Below, in pieces: positions 47,202 through 54,782 of a DNA stretch of 64,000 bases; the first letter of the stretch is position 1; each line of letters opens with the position of its first letter. The notes beneath the pieces are model-generated. The model ran no database searches, had not been told where the DNA came from, and saw nothing but the letters and a program-made list of their open reading frames with translations. Both the position numbers and the translations under genes were made by a program. The stretch lies in the NCBI RefSeq assembly GCF_030815985.1, contig NZ_JAUSXM010000001.1, positions 1,240,001 through 1,304,000 on the forward strand. The letters run 5' to 3'. This DNA comes from Paenibacillus sp. W2I17. Lineage in GTDB: Bacteria > Bacillota > Bacilli > Paenibacillales > Paenibacillaceae.

Positions 47202-48164
47202 TTAAACATTTTCAGGCTCATAAATTCCGTAACCATTCTTGCCATTCTTTTTAATCTTATACATGGCTCCATCCGCATGTCTCAGAAGTTCGGAAGGCTC
47301 CTGTCCATGCTTGGGAAATAGGCTGATACCAATACTCATCGAAAGGTTGATATAGTTTCCGGCAATTTTGAAATGGGTACTGAATGCAGCTTCCAATCTT
47401 TTGGCGATGACTTCAGCTTCGTAATCATCTTTCAGATGGCTTAAAATGATGAATTCGTCCCCGCCAAGCCGAGCTACAGTGTCCGCACTTGGAATTGTTT
47501 CGCTTAATCGCTTTGCCATCTCCAGCAACACTTGATCGCCAACATGGTGTCCATATGTATCATTCACTTGTTTAAACCCATCAGCATCCACAAACATGAC
47601 GGCTAGTTTGTTATGGTTTCTTTGGGCATTACTGATGGCCCAGGCAAGACGGTCATTATAAGCAAGACGATTAGGCAGACCTGTAAGTGGATCATGCAAA
47701 GACAAATGCTTGCTGATTTTCTCGGAGATTTTGATTTTGGCGTACTCCGTCTCCAGTTCTTTGATCAGATTTTTAAGTTTATATACCCTGGTATTGGTGT
47801 TAGTCATGTCAGTAATCTGAATAAGGGCATAACTGCGATCTTCATGATAGAGCGGTTCAACATGCATATTTTGTCTGAATAATTGTTCATCCTCTCCTTC
47901 ATTAGGAAGAATGAATGCCTTATGTAAAGCGCTTGAGCAAAATCTGCTCTGTCCATGATACAGCGCATTTTGCAAAATATTTAGATACATATTTGACTTA
48001 AACCGTGGGCAGACCTCAAGCAGATTTAAGCCTACTACCTCTTCTACGTTCTTGCCAGTAAAGCGCTCCAACCAGGCATTCCAGACAACAATTTTTAAAT
48101 GCCTGTCCACGATCATTATTCCCATATGGGCTTTGTTCAAAGCTTGTGAAATAAGATTATCCAT
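47202..48164 (-). CDS. PAS-GGDEF diguanylate cyclase
   Basis: 320 aa, soluble. An N-terminal PAS domain (residues 5-120, IMIVDRHLKIVVWNAWLERF) and a short coiled-coil lead to a GGDEF domain with an intact RLGGDEF (234-238) and FVDADGFKQVND. It makes cyclic di-GMP from GTP. The autoinhibitory RxxD site five residues before GGDEF is absent (PSAD instead), so product inhibition is probably lost. The start overlaps the CheC gene by 8 nt; GGAGGCGG precedes it. Confidence 0.92.
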   Translation of the reverse strand: MDNLISQALNKAHMGIMIVDRHLKIVVWNAWLERFTGKNVEEVVGLNLLEVCPRFKSNMYLNILQNALYHGQSRFCSSALHKAFILPNEGEDEQLFRQNMHVEPLYHEDRSYALIQITDMTNTNTRVYKLKNLIKELETEYAKIKISEKISKHLSLHDPLTGLPNRLAYNDRLAWAISNAQRNHNKLAVMFVDADGFKQVNDTYGHHVGDQVLLEMAKRLSETIPSADTVARLGGDEFIILSHLKDDYEAEVIAKRLEAAFSTHFKIAGNYINLSMSIGISLFPKHGQEPSELLRHADGAMYKIKKNGKNGYGIYEPENV

Positions 48165-48792
48165 TGTCCGCCTCCAACAAAGCGTCCATTTTTGCCAGCA
48201 GGCTCGATATGGAGTTCATGCTCAATGCTATGACAATGATACCTGTCACATCCGTATCGGCAAGTAAAAACGAGGTATGTAAAACCAGGACATAGACTTC
48301 ATTCTGAAGCAATATTTGTTGATCGGAATTGGTGACATAGATCAGTTCAATATCAGGCAGGACGTATTCCAGTTTGATCTCCAGGAAATTACCGAATTCT
48401 CCAATAATGGCGTTAAGCAGGACATTGCTAACTTCCTTCAAAACGTCCAAATCCGTATCCATCAGGTTCGGATCGTTCGGTATAACGCTCTCACCCAGTT
48501 CTCCAAGACAGATGTTTGCCAATACTTTAGCCTGCTCAACAGGAAACATCAGAAATGCTTTTCCCTGAAATTCGTATCCAAACTGTAAGGATGACCTAAA
48601 CAGGTGACCTTCACTAAAGAAAATGTTGTATCTTCGATCTCCAGGATCAACATCGGATATGGAGATTAGTTCCACTTCCGGTATATTCAAAACGATACGC
48701 TTGTCTACAATCTCTGACAACATGTTAGCCGCTTGTCCCACGTAAACGTTCACTAGTTCAGTAAGCAAATCCTTCTGTAAATCATTCAGCAT
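48157..48792 (-). CDS. CheC-family phosphatase-like protein
   Basis: 211 aa. Two copies of the CheC/FliY signature are recognisable: DLLTELVNVYVGQAANML near the N-terminus and DVLKEVSNVLLNAIIGEFGN at about 115-135, each with the E-x2-N-x7-N spacing of the phosphatase site. CheC removes phosphate from CheY-P. It overlaps the CheY-like gene by 11 nt and the cyclase by 8 nt, so the three are translated together. No flagellar or chemoreceptor genes are nearby, so it probably tunes this local regulator. Confidence 0.87.
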   Translation of the reverse strand: MLNDLQKDLLTELVNVYVGQAANMLSEIVDKRIVLNIPEVELISISDVDPGDRRYNIFFSEGHLFRSSLQFGYEFQGKAFLMFPVEQAKVLANICLGELGESVIPNDPNLMDTDLDVLKEVSNVLLNAIIGEFGNFLEIKLEYVLPDIELIYVTNSDQQILLQNEVYVLVLHTSFLLADTDVTGIIVIALSMNSISSLLAKMDALLEADNG

Positions 48793-49156
48793 GATAGGCC
48801 GCCTGAATCAGTTGAATCATGGTAGTTGCCTTCTCTGCAGTTAACGGTTTATTCAAAAAACCAGAAATGCCTAACATTTCAACTTCATCCCTAGTTGTCT
48901 TCTGAATATCTGCAGATAAGATAATAATTTTGACATTGCTATCCGTTTCTCGAATCATTCGAAGCATTTCTTGTCCGTTCAAACCAGGCATCAGCAGGTC
49001 GGTGGTTATAAAATCAGGTTGAAATTCCTTAAATAGGTTGTATCCTTGCTCTCCATTATTAGCAATCTGAATCTCGCATGCTGGAATATGATCAACAATC
49101 AGCTTTGTAAGCAATTTCTGTACGAAAATGGAGTCTTCCACAATTAATACTTTCAT
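48782..49156 (-). CDS. CheY-like single-domain response regulator
   Basis: 124 aa, receiver only. Asp8 (VEDS), phospho-acceptor Asp53 (TTDLLMPG), Ser81 and Lys103 (LNKPL) are all present. It has no output domain, so it acts by protein contact, as CheY does. AAGGAG is 14 nt upstream of the ATG, inside a leader that could hide it. A strong promoter lies 130 nt upstream. The kinase is not in the window's vicinity. Confidence 0.92.
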   Translation of the reverse strand: MKVLIVEDSIFVQKLLTKLIVDHIPACEIQIANNGEQGYNLFKEFQPDFITTDLLMPGLNGQEMLRMIRETDSNVKIIILSADIQKTTRDEVEMLGISGFLNKPLTAEKATTMIQLIQAAYHAE

Positions 49157-49281
49157 TTTCTCTTCAGTCTCCTTGATAAAATGGTAAGAGCTCGGGATGG
49201 TCAGGCGCTGTGGACAGTTCTTGATATAGGGCTTTCGCGCGCAGTGGCACCCTGAAAAGAGACTGACTGGTGAATCAAGTA
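49157..49281 (-). ncRNA. Structured 5-prime leader of the CheY/CheC/GGDEF operon (candidate riboregulator)
   Basis: From the predicted start site to the ATG is about 125 nt. On the transcript, CAGTCTCTTT (plus strand 49256-49265) can pair over 10 bp with AAGGAGACTG (49165-49174), which contains the Shine-Dalgarno sequence. A competing fold is possible: CTTGAT/ATCAAG close a domain that includes AGGG/CCCT, and GTCAG can pair with CTGAC further down. The GTCAG strand overlaps the anti-SD strand by three bases, so the folds exclude each other. I do not recognise a known riboswitch class; the GEMM consensus is absent. Confidence 0.4.
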
Positions 49282-49288
49282 AATATAA

Positions 49289-49316
49289 ATTATAGTAACT
49301 TTAATTTAATTGTCAA
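49289..49316 (-). promoter_or_regulatory. Strong sigma-A promoter of the CheY operon
   Basis: On the minus strand TTGACA (49311-49316), 16-bp A/T-rich spacer, TATAAT (49289-49294); both boxes match consensus exactly. Confidence 0.8.
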
Positions 49317-49386
49317 CAACATTATTGAATAAGTTAGATTCGTGTGCAATTGACATACTACGGCCGCCGTTTAAAAAAACATAAAA

Positions 49387-49414
49387 AAAACGGTCACTCT
49401 AGTGACCGTTTTTG
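49387..49414. terminator. Terminator of importer 3
   Basis: AAAACGGTCACT pairs with AGTGACCGTTTT; minus-strand exit is eight T residues. It lies 27 nt past the permease stop and separates it from the CheY operon. Confidence 0.88.
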
Positions 49415-49440
49415 ATCGGTTATCTGGAACTGCATTAAGT

Positions 49441-50343
49441 TTACTCTTTTACCCCTCCAAGCTGCAAGCCATGAACGAAATACTTCTGCAAAAATGGGTA
49501 TACAACTAAGATGGGTAATGCGGCAACAATCGTAATCGCTGCCCGAATAGATACAGGTGTGACCATGTTACGCGCAGCACCAAGATCTGCACCATTGGCA
49601 ACGGCTGCACTGCTGTTGGAATTCATAGAAGATGATAATAGTTTCATCAACTCATATTGCAGCGTGCTCAGGTTTTGTTTGGAAGATGCATACAGAAACG
49701 TATCAAACCAAGAATTCCATTGACCGACTGCAATGAACAGTGCAACAGTAGCGAGAACCGGTTGGCACAGCGGTAGAATAATGGAAATGAATGTTCTGAA
49801 ATCTCCAGCACCATCAATTTTGGCGGATTCGATCAATCCCTCCGGTAGTGTCTGAATATAGGTTCGAATAACAATCATATTAAAGGCACTGATCAGCCCA
49901 GGAATAATGTACACCAGGAAGTTGTTTAACAAATGTAAATCTTTCATTAGGAAGTAAGTTGGAATAAGACCTGCACTAAAATACATCGTAAGAACAACTG
50001 TAATGGTAATGGGCTTTCGTAATATATAATCTTTTCGGCTTAGTGTGTAAGCCAGCATGGAGGTTAAGAATAGACTTAGAACTGTCCCCAAAACCGTTCT
50101 CGCCACAGATATACCAAAGGCGCTGAAGATGGTCCCTCCTGCAAATACTGCTCTGTAGTTTTGATCTGTCCATACCCGAGGCCACAGATAAATCCCACCT
50201 CGGATGGTGTCATTACCGGCATTGAATGATACGGCGAGTGTATTCACAAACGGATACAGGGTAACAATCGCGATTGCGATCATCAGTATACCATTTAACG
50301 TATGGAAGACAATCGGTTCAAGCCGAGATTTATTGATTCCCAT
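49441..50343 (-). CDS. ABC sugar permease, YtcP family (importer 3)
   Basis: 300 aa, six helices, EAA motif ESAKIDGAGDFRTF, C-terminal LQLGGVKE. Very similar to the importer 2 permease, including the Ser/Asn-rich loop (SSSMNSNSSAAVANGADL). AAGGGGG precedes ATG. It follows the LplB gene by 12 nt. Confidence 0.9.
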   Translation of the reverse strand: MGINKSRLEPIVFHTLNGILMIAIAIVTLYPFVNTLAVSFNAGNDTIRGGIYLWPRVWTDQNYRAVFAGGTIFSAFGISVARTVLGTVLSLFLTSMLAYTLSRKDYILRKPITITVVLTMYFSAGLIPTYFLMKDLHLLNNFLVYIIPGLISAFNMIVIRTYIQTLPEGLIESAKIDGAGDFRTFISIILPLCQPVLATVALFIAVGQWNSWFDTFLYASSKQNLSTLQYELMKLLSSSMNSNSSAAVANGADLGAARNMVTPVSIRAAITIVAALPILVVYPFLQKYFVHGLQLGGVKE

Positions 50344-50355
50344 CTCTAGTCCCCC

Positions 50356-51321
50356 TTATATTAATCGGTCTTCCCCGAGCCGTTTGGAAATTGAATTCGC
50401 CGCAAAGATCAGCGTGATACTAACTACTGTTTTGAAGATACCTGCCGCAGTAGCCAAAGAATAATTCCCGATCTGTAGTCCGTATTTCAGGACAAATATA
50501 TCTATCGTCTGTGACCAGTCGACAACCACACCATTACCTAACAGATACTGAACCTCGAATCCAGCTTCCAAAATCCAGCCCATATTCATGATCAGCAAAA
50601 TGATAACAATGGATTTGATTCCGGGTAAGGTCACATACAGCATTTTCTTATATCGGTTCGCACCATCAATCTCTGCCGCTTCATAGAGGGAAGGATCGAT
50701 AGACGTGATGGCCGCCAAATAAATAATGGCATTCCAGCCAACTTCTTTCCATACATGGGATGCGCCTACAATGCCCCAGAAGTATTCCGGAACGCTAAGC
50801 CACATGATAGGTTCTTGAATGATATGCAGCTTCATGAGTACCACATTCACAATCCCACCATCTACAGATAGTGAACTTGCTACGATACCTGTCACAATAA
50901 TCCATGAGAGAAAGTGAGGTAAATACGATATTGTTTGAATGGTTCGTTTATATAACTTATGTTTGATCTCATTAAGTAAAATGGCAAATATAATCGCTGT
51001 CGCAAATCCGAGCACCATATTGATGACGCTCATCGCAATGGTATTACGAAGCACGTTAAGAAATGCATCGTCTGTTAGCAAAAACTTAAAGTGTTTGAGC
51101 CCGACCCATTCCTGCTGCGTGAAACTCTTCGCAGGACTGTAATTCTGAAAGGCCATAACCCAGCCCCAAATGGGATAATACGAGAATACAAGAATGTACG
51201 CAACGATGGGCAATGACATGAACATGAGTTGTCTTTGTCCGCGCAATCGTTTTAACAGTGGTGCTTTGGGAACGACTGTACGGGTGGTTTGCTCTGGTAT
51301 GGCTCCAGGCGTGTTCGCCAT
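50356..51321 (-). CDS. ABC sugar permease, LplB family (importer 3)
   Basis: 321 aa, six helices, EAA motif YEAAEIDGANRYKKM. GGAGGAG precedes ATG. It sits 111 nt downstream of the binding-protein gene. The ATPase must come from elsewhere in the genome. Confidence 0.9.
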   Translation of the reverse strand: MANTPGAIPEQTTRTVVPKAPLLKRLRGQRQLMFMSLPIVAYILVFSYYPIWGWVMAFQNYSPAKSFTQQEWVGLKHFKFLLTDDAFLNVLRNTIAMSVINMVLGFATAIIFAILLNEIKHKLYKRTIQTISYLPHFLSWIIVTGIVASSLSVDGGIVNVVLMKLHIIQEPIMWLSVPEYFWGIVGASHVWKEVGWNAIIYLAAITSIDPSLYEAAEIDGANRYKKMLYVTLPGIKSIVIILLIMNMGWILEAGFEVQYLLGNGVVVDWSQTIDIFVLKYGLQIGNYSLATAAGIFKTVVSITLIFAANSISKRLGEDRLI

Positions 51322-51432
51322 CTTTCACTCCTCCTATTGGCTTGCAACGACTTTAAGCATGATGTCTCGGAAGGCACTCACCTGAGTAATCCTTTGGTTG
51401 ATACCTTCCAAGAGAATCATTGCCGCATTTTT

Positions 51433-53088
51433 TTATTTAACAGACCAGTTCTCAATTCTCCATTTAAGTTGTTCATTAATCCGGTCTTCATAGGATTTGA
51501 CATTGATTTTCTTGTAAGCGTCTACATATTCAGTCCAAATGTTATCGAACTCATCCGGTTTTGACATGATTGCTTTAGGCAAGAATTTCAATGAAGTGTC
51601 TGTCATTTGTTTGTTCGCTACTGCAGCATCAGAGCCTTCTTTCAGATCGACCTGCCATGCTGGATAGTACACTGGATTTTCTGGTGCAGGAGAGAAGAAG
51701 TCACTCCACGTTTTGAAGCCATATGCATCCAGAAGTTCTTTATCTTCCGGTTTGAGGTTGTCATAGAATTCCTCAGGTTGGTTGATCGCTCCAATTGCAT
51801 TGCCATCTTCAAATGTTCCTTCGAGCTTTGGTGCCGCAGCATAAAAACCTTCTGCTTTGTTAACCAATCTCCATGCCGGATCATCCTGCTCTGTCCGTTG
51901 CTCCGGTGTACGATAGAATCTTCCCTCTTCATTCACCTGATAGTCTACACCCTCTTCACCCCATGACAAGAGCTTCTGGTACTTCTCGTCCATAAGCTTA
52001 TCGAGGAATTTGATAAGTGCAACAGGGTCTTCAGCATCTTTACTGATACCAAAACCATTGTTCAAGTTAATGACCGGACGATCCAGATAATGATCTGTGA
52101 TACTTGTATCATAGACAAGCGGGAAGCCTACGTATGTCTGGCCAATTTTCCCCTGTGCTACGAGTGGGTCTTCTCCGGCTTGGAAATTCCAGTGCTGGTC
52201 GAACATACTAAGCACACGTCCCGAAGAAATTTTGGCCAGATATTGATCGTAGTTCTGAACAAAGGCTTCTTTATCCAGCAATCCCTCGTTATACAGATTG
52301 TTTAGTTCTTTATAATACCGTTTGGAGATATCTTTGTCGGCAAAAACGGTTGCGACTCCACTATCATCTACGACTACGCCCCCGTCATTGGGGTGACCCG
52401 TAAGATGTTCAGGTGGGTTAAGCAAAGGGAACGTCCGCCAGTCTGAAGCCAATGTAGTGAAACCAATCGTCGGTTGACCATCAATCGTTGGATTCTTGGC
52501 TGCATAATCACGGATCAACTTTGTGAAATCATCCAACGTTTTAGGAGTCGGGTACCCGGCATCCTTCAGTATGGACTTTTGAATCCAGAATGCAGGACCA
52601 GAATAATAGTTACTAATGAACTCCCCTGTATACACTCCATAGTTAGGCAACCAGTAAATATGTCCATCACTGGAGTCTTTCATCCGGTTCCAGTCTTTAC
52701 CGAAATGTTTCTTCAGATTAGGTGCATGCTCTTCAATGAGATCTTCGAGCGGAATAACCGCACCCGCTGAGACCAACTTGGTGTCTGCTGTGATCAGATC
52801 CGGGAAATCGCCCCCGGCAATCATAACGCCCAACTTCTGTTGAAGATCACCTACTAGAAACTCCATCTCAAGATTAACGCCGAGTTCATCCTGGATCTTC
52901 TTGTAGATTCGGTTATCTTTAGCTGGCGCCTGATTTGGCGTTCCGATAAAGGCCGTGATGTTCAGTACCTCTTTCCCATCCTTTGTAGTCGCTTTCTCAT
53001 TGTCACCGCTGCATCCTGCCAGTGCCAAACTCAAAGCCAGAACGAGTGATACGGAACCCCAAAGCTTCTTTTTCTTAAGTCCCCCCAT
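51433..53088 (-). CDS. Extracellular solute-binding lipoprotein, importer 3
   Basis: 551 aa. Signal peptide GGLKKKKLWGSVSLVLALS with lipobox LALAGC (Cys26), then the LplA-type fold. Start ATG 53088, 7 nt after GGAGGG; the frame is open 26 codons upstream without a ribosome site. It follows the second response regulator after a 139-nt gap holding a cre-like site, so it may have its own promoter. The nearby xylan genes suggest a xylo-oligosaccharide ligand; this is inference. Confidence 0.9.
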   Translation of the reverse strand: MGGLKKKKLWGSVSLVLALSLALAGCSGDNEKATTKDGKEVLNITAFIGTPNQAPAKDNRIYKKIQDELGVNLEMEFLVGDLQQKLGVMIAGGDFPDLITADTKLVSAGAVIPLEDLIEEHAPNLKKHFGKDWNRMKDSSDGHIYWLPNYGVYTGEFISNYYSGPAFWIQKSILKDAGYPTPKTLDDFTKLIRDYAAKNPTIDGQPTIGFTTLASDWRTFPLLNPPEHLTGHPNDGGVVVDDSGVATVFADKDISKRYYKELNNLYNEGLLDKEAFVQNYDQYLAKISSGRVLSMFDQHWNFQAGEDPLVAQGKIGQTYVGFPLVYDTSITDHYLDRPVINLNNGFGISKDAEDPVALIKFLDKLMDEKYQKLLSWGEEGVDYQVNEEGRFYRTPEQRTEQDDPAWRLVNKAEGFYAAAPKLEGTFEDGNAIGAINQPEEFYDNLKPEDKELLDAYGFKTWSDFFSPAPENPVYYPAWQVDLKEGSDAAVANKQMTDTSLKFLPKAIMSKPDEFDNIWTEYVDAYKKINVKSYEDRINEQLKWRIENWSVK

Positions 53089-53140
53089 GTACTTGCCCTC
53101 CTTGGAAGTGGTATGTCTTACTGTTTTTAGTATGAAGAAA

Positions 53141-53154
53141 TGTATGCGGTTACA
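53141..53154 (+). promoter_or_regulatory. Candidate cre site of importer 3
   Basis: TGTATGCGGTTACA fits 12 of 14 cre positions (also 12 of 14 on the other strand) and lies 53 nt before the binding-protein start. Confidence 0.45.
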
Positions 53155-53227
53155 GAATATATACATTTAAGGTCTACCCCCCTGTAATTGTAGGTCTTAT
53201 TCAGGAGGGGTTCTTCTTTTTCATGGA

Positions 53228-54769
53228 TCAATTCGCATACTTTTGCCTGTATTCTACTGGTTTCATGGCTGTTCGTTTTTCGAAGTGTCTGAGAAAATGC
53301 TGGTAACTGCGGTACCCAACCTGTTCTGCAATCGCACTTGATGTTTGATTCGTCTGCTGGAGCAGACGCTTCGCTTCTTCCATTCTTAGATCATGTACTA
53401 CCTCAATTACACCCTTACCATACTTTCGCAAAAAGGATTGCCCTAAATGGACAGGATTCACGTAGAATCGTTCTGCGAGCTCCTGGATCGTAAATGTCTC
53501 CCTGTAATGCATCTGCACATATTCAGCAACCGTCGCCTGGATGCCACCCATTTGCCTCTCCCGGAAAACAGCCAGTTCTGACTTGCATTGCAAACAGAAA
53601 TGTTCCAGATTGTTAGCAACCTCTTCTATATTTCGATGGCCCTTCTCCAGAATTCCGCTCGCCAATTCATTCATTAGAGCATTAGGTTCTCCTCCTAATT
53701 CTCTACACAGGGACAATCCGCGGAATATAATATGAGTAGAGAAAATATGTACAATCTCTGGCGCAGCCTTCATCTGTACAAACAGTTCAAAAGCACTCCG
53801 AATCGCAGACGAGAGTTCCTCTACAGAACCGTTTTCAAGCAAATCGCAAATATGGTCCACCTCTGACAGCGTTTCCGGATCAAACTGCCAATTCTCCAGC
53901 TGAATATCTTCGGCAAACAAAAGACGCTCTTGGTTAAAAAACAAATACCGCCCAACTTCCTGAGCGGAGCGGAAGGATTCAGATAAATGCTCCAGTTTGT
54001 TAACCGTTAATCCAACCGCGATATGAATTTCTTCGCAGCCGTTATGTTGCATATTGTTTATCAAACGCTGGGTAAAAGCTTTAATTGCTTCAAATGTCTC
54101 ATTTCTATCATTCGTTTCCTCCCCCCATACAAGTCCCAATGAGTCTCTTGTTCTGTCTATTACATAACAGCAAATTGTTTCTTCAGCCGTTTGTTCGACT
54201 ACTGAACAGACTTCCTGAATATCTCCCTGAAAGGCTATCCGCAGGTATGCCCAATGGGACTTGTTTAAACGAGGAAGGATCTCTGACATCTCCTCCTCCG
54301 ATATATTTTGCTTATCCTTAATCAGTGCAGACAAAAACGCTTTGATCCTTTGCTCGTTTGCATGTTCCCTTATACGCTCCTGGTTTTCACGCTCCTGCAA
54401 TTGCATACGGAGACGGACCAACATATCCTCTGCTTCTGTACTATCAACCGGTTTGGTTAAATAGTTGGAGACACCTAATCGAATAGCTTGTCTGGCATAA
54501 TTAAAGTCACTGTATCCACTCGTGATGACAAACAGCACAGACTCATGTTCCAATCGTCGTGCTTCTTCTACAAGTTCCAGCCCATTCATCACAGGCATAC
54601 GAATATCTGTCACCACGAGATCAGGTCGATCTTGTTCCATCATCCGAATGGCTTCCTCACCGTTGGCGCACACGCCTCTGATTTCGAAACCATACTTTTC
54701 CCAATTGATCAGAAGCTGTAACCCTTCAATGGCATAAGGTTCATCATCGACTAACAATACTTTATACAT
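53228..54769 (-). CDS. YesN-type response regulator with AraC domain, second of two (importer 3)
   Basis: 513 aa. Receiver with Asp8/Asp9, Asp55 (VVTDIRMP) and Lys in YLTKPV; long helical linker; AraC domain with YRETFTIQELAERFYVNPVH and IAEQVGYRSYQHFLRHFEKR. GGAGG precedes ATG. It is 13 nt downstream of the kinase gene and directly upstream of the importer 3 binding protein, the likeliest target. It differs from the other regulator of this operon in length and linker. Confidence 0.92.
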   Translation of the reverse strand: MYKVLLVDDEPYAIEGLQLLINWEKYGFEIRGVCANGEEAIRMMEQDRPDLVVTDIRMPVMNGLELVEEARRLEHESVLFVITSGYSDFNYARQAIRLGVSNYLTKPVDSTEAEDMLVRLRMQLQERENQERIREHANEQRIKAFLSALIKDKQNISEEEMSEILPRLNKSHWAYLRIAFQGDIQEVCSVVEQTAEETICCYVIDRTRDSLGLVWGEETNDRNETFEAIKAFTQRLINNMQHNGCEEIHIAVGLTVNKLEHLSESFRSAQEVGRYLFFNQERLLFAEDIQLENWQFDPETLSEVDHICDLLENGSVEELSSAIRSAFELFVQMKAAPEIVHIFSTHIIFRGLSLCRELGGEPNALMNELASGILEKGHRNIEEVANNLEHFCLQCKSELAVFRERQMGGIQATVAEYVQMHYRETFTIQELAERFYVNPVHLGQSFLRKYGKGVIEVVHDLRMEEAKRLLQQTNQTSSAIAEQVGYRSYQHFLRHFEKRTAMKPVEYRQKYAN

Positions 54770-54782
54770 GAGAGTTTACCTC

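Noticed and set aside
49157..49281. c-di-GMP (GEMM) riboswitch in the leader of the diguanylate cyclase operon
   Set aside because: The conserved GEMM segments (CACGCACAGGGCAAACC-like and GGGACGCAAAGCC-like) are not present.
53181..53194. CCTGTAATTGTAGG upstream of the importer 3 binding protein as a further copy of the xylan element
   Set aside because: It is one base shorter, lacks the AAA-TATAGG core and has no partner 22 bp away; it also lies in a GC-rich hairpin.
53172..53210. Strong terminator between the 53228 regulator and the importer 3 binding protein
   Set aside because: The CCCCCCTG/CAGGAGGGG stem has a bulge and a long loop and no T-tract on the minus strand; at most an attenuator.
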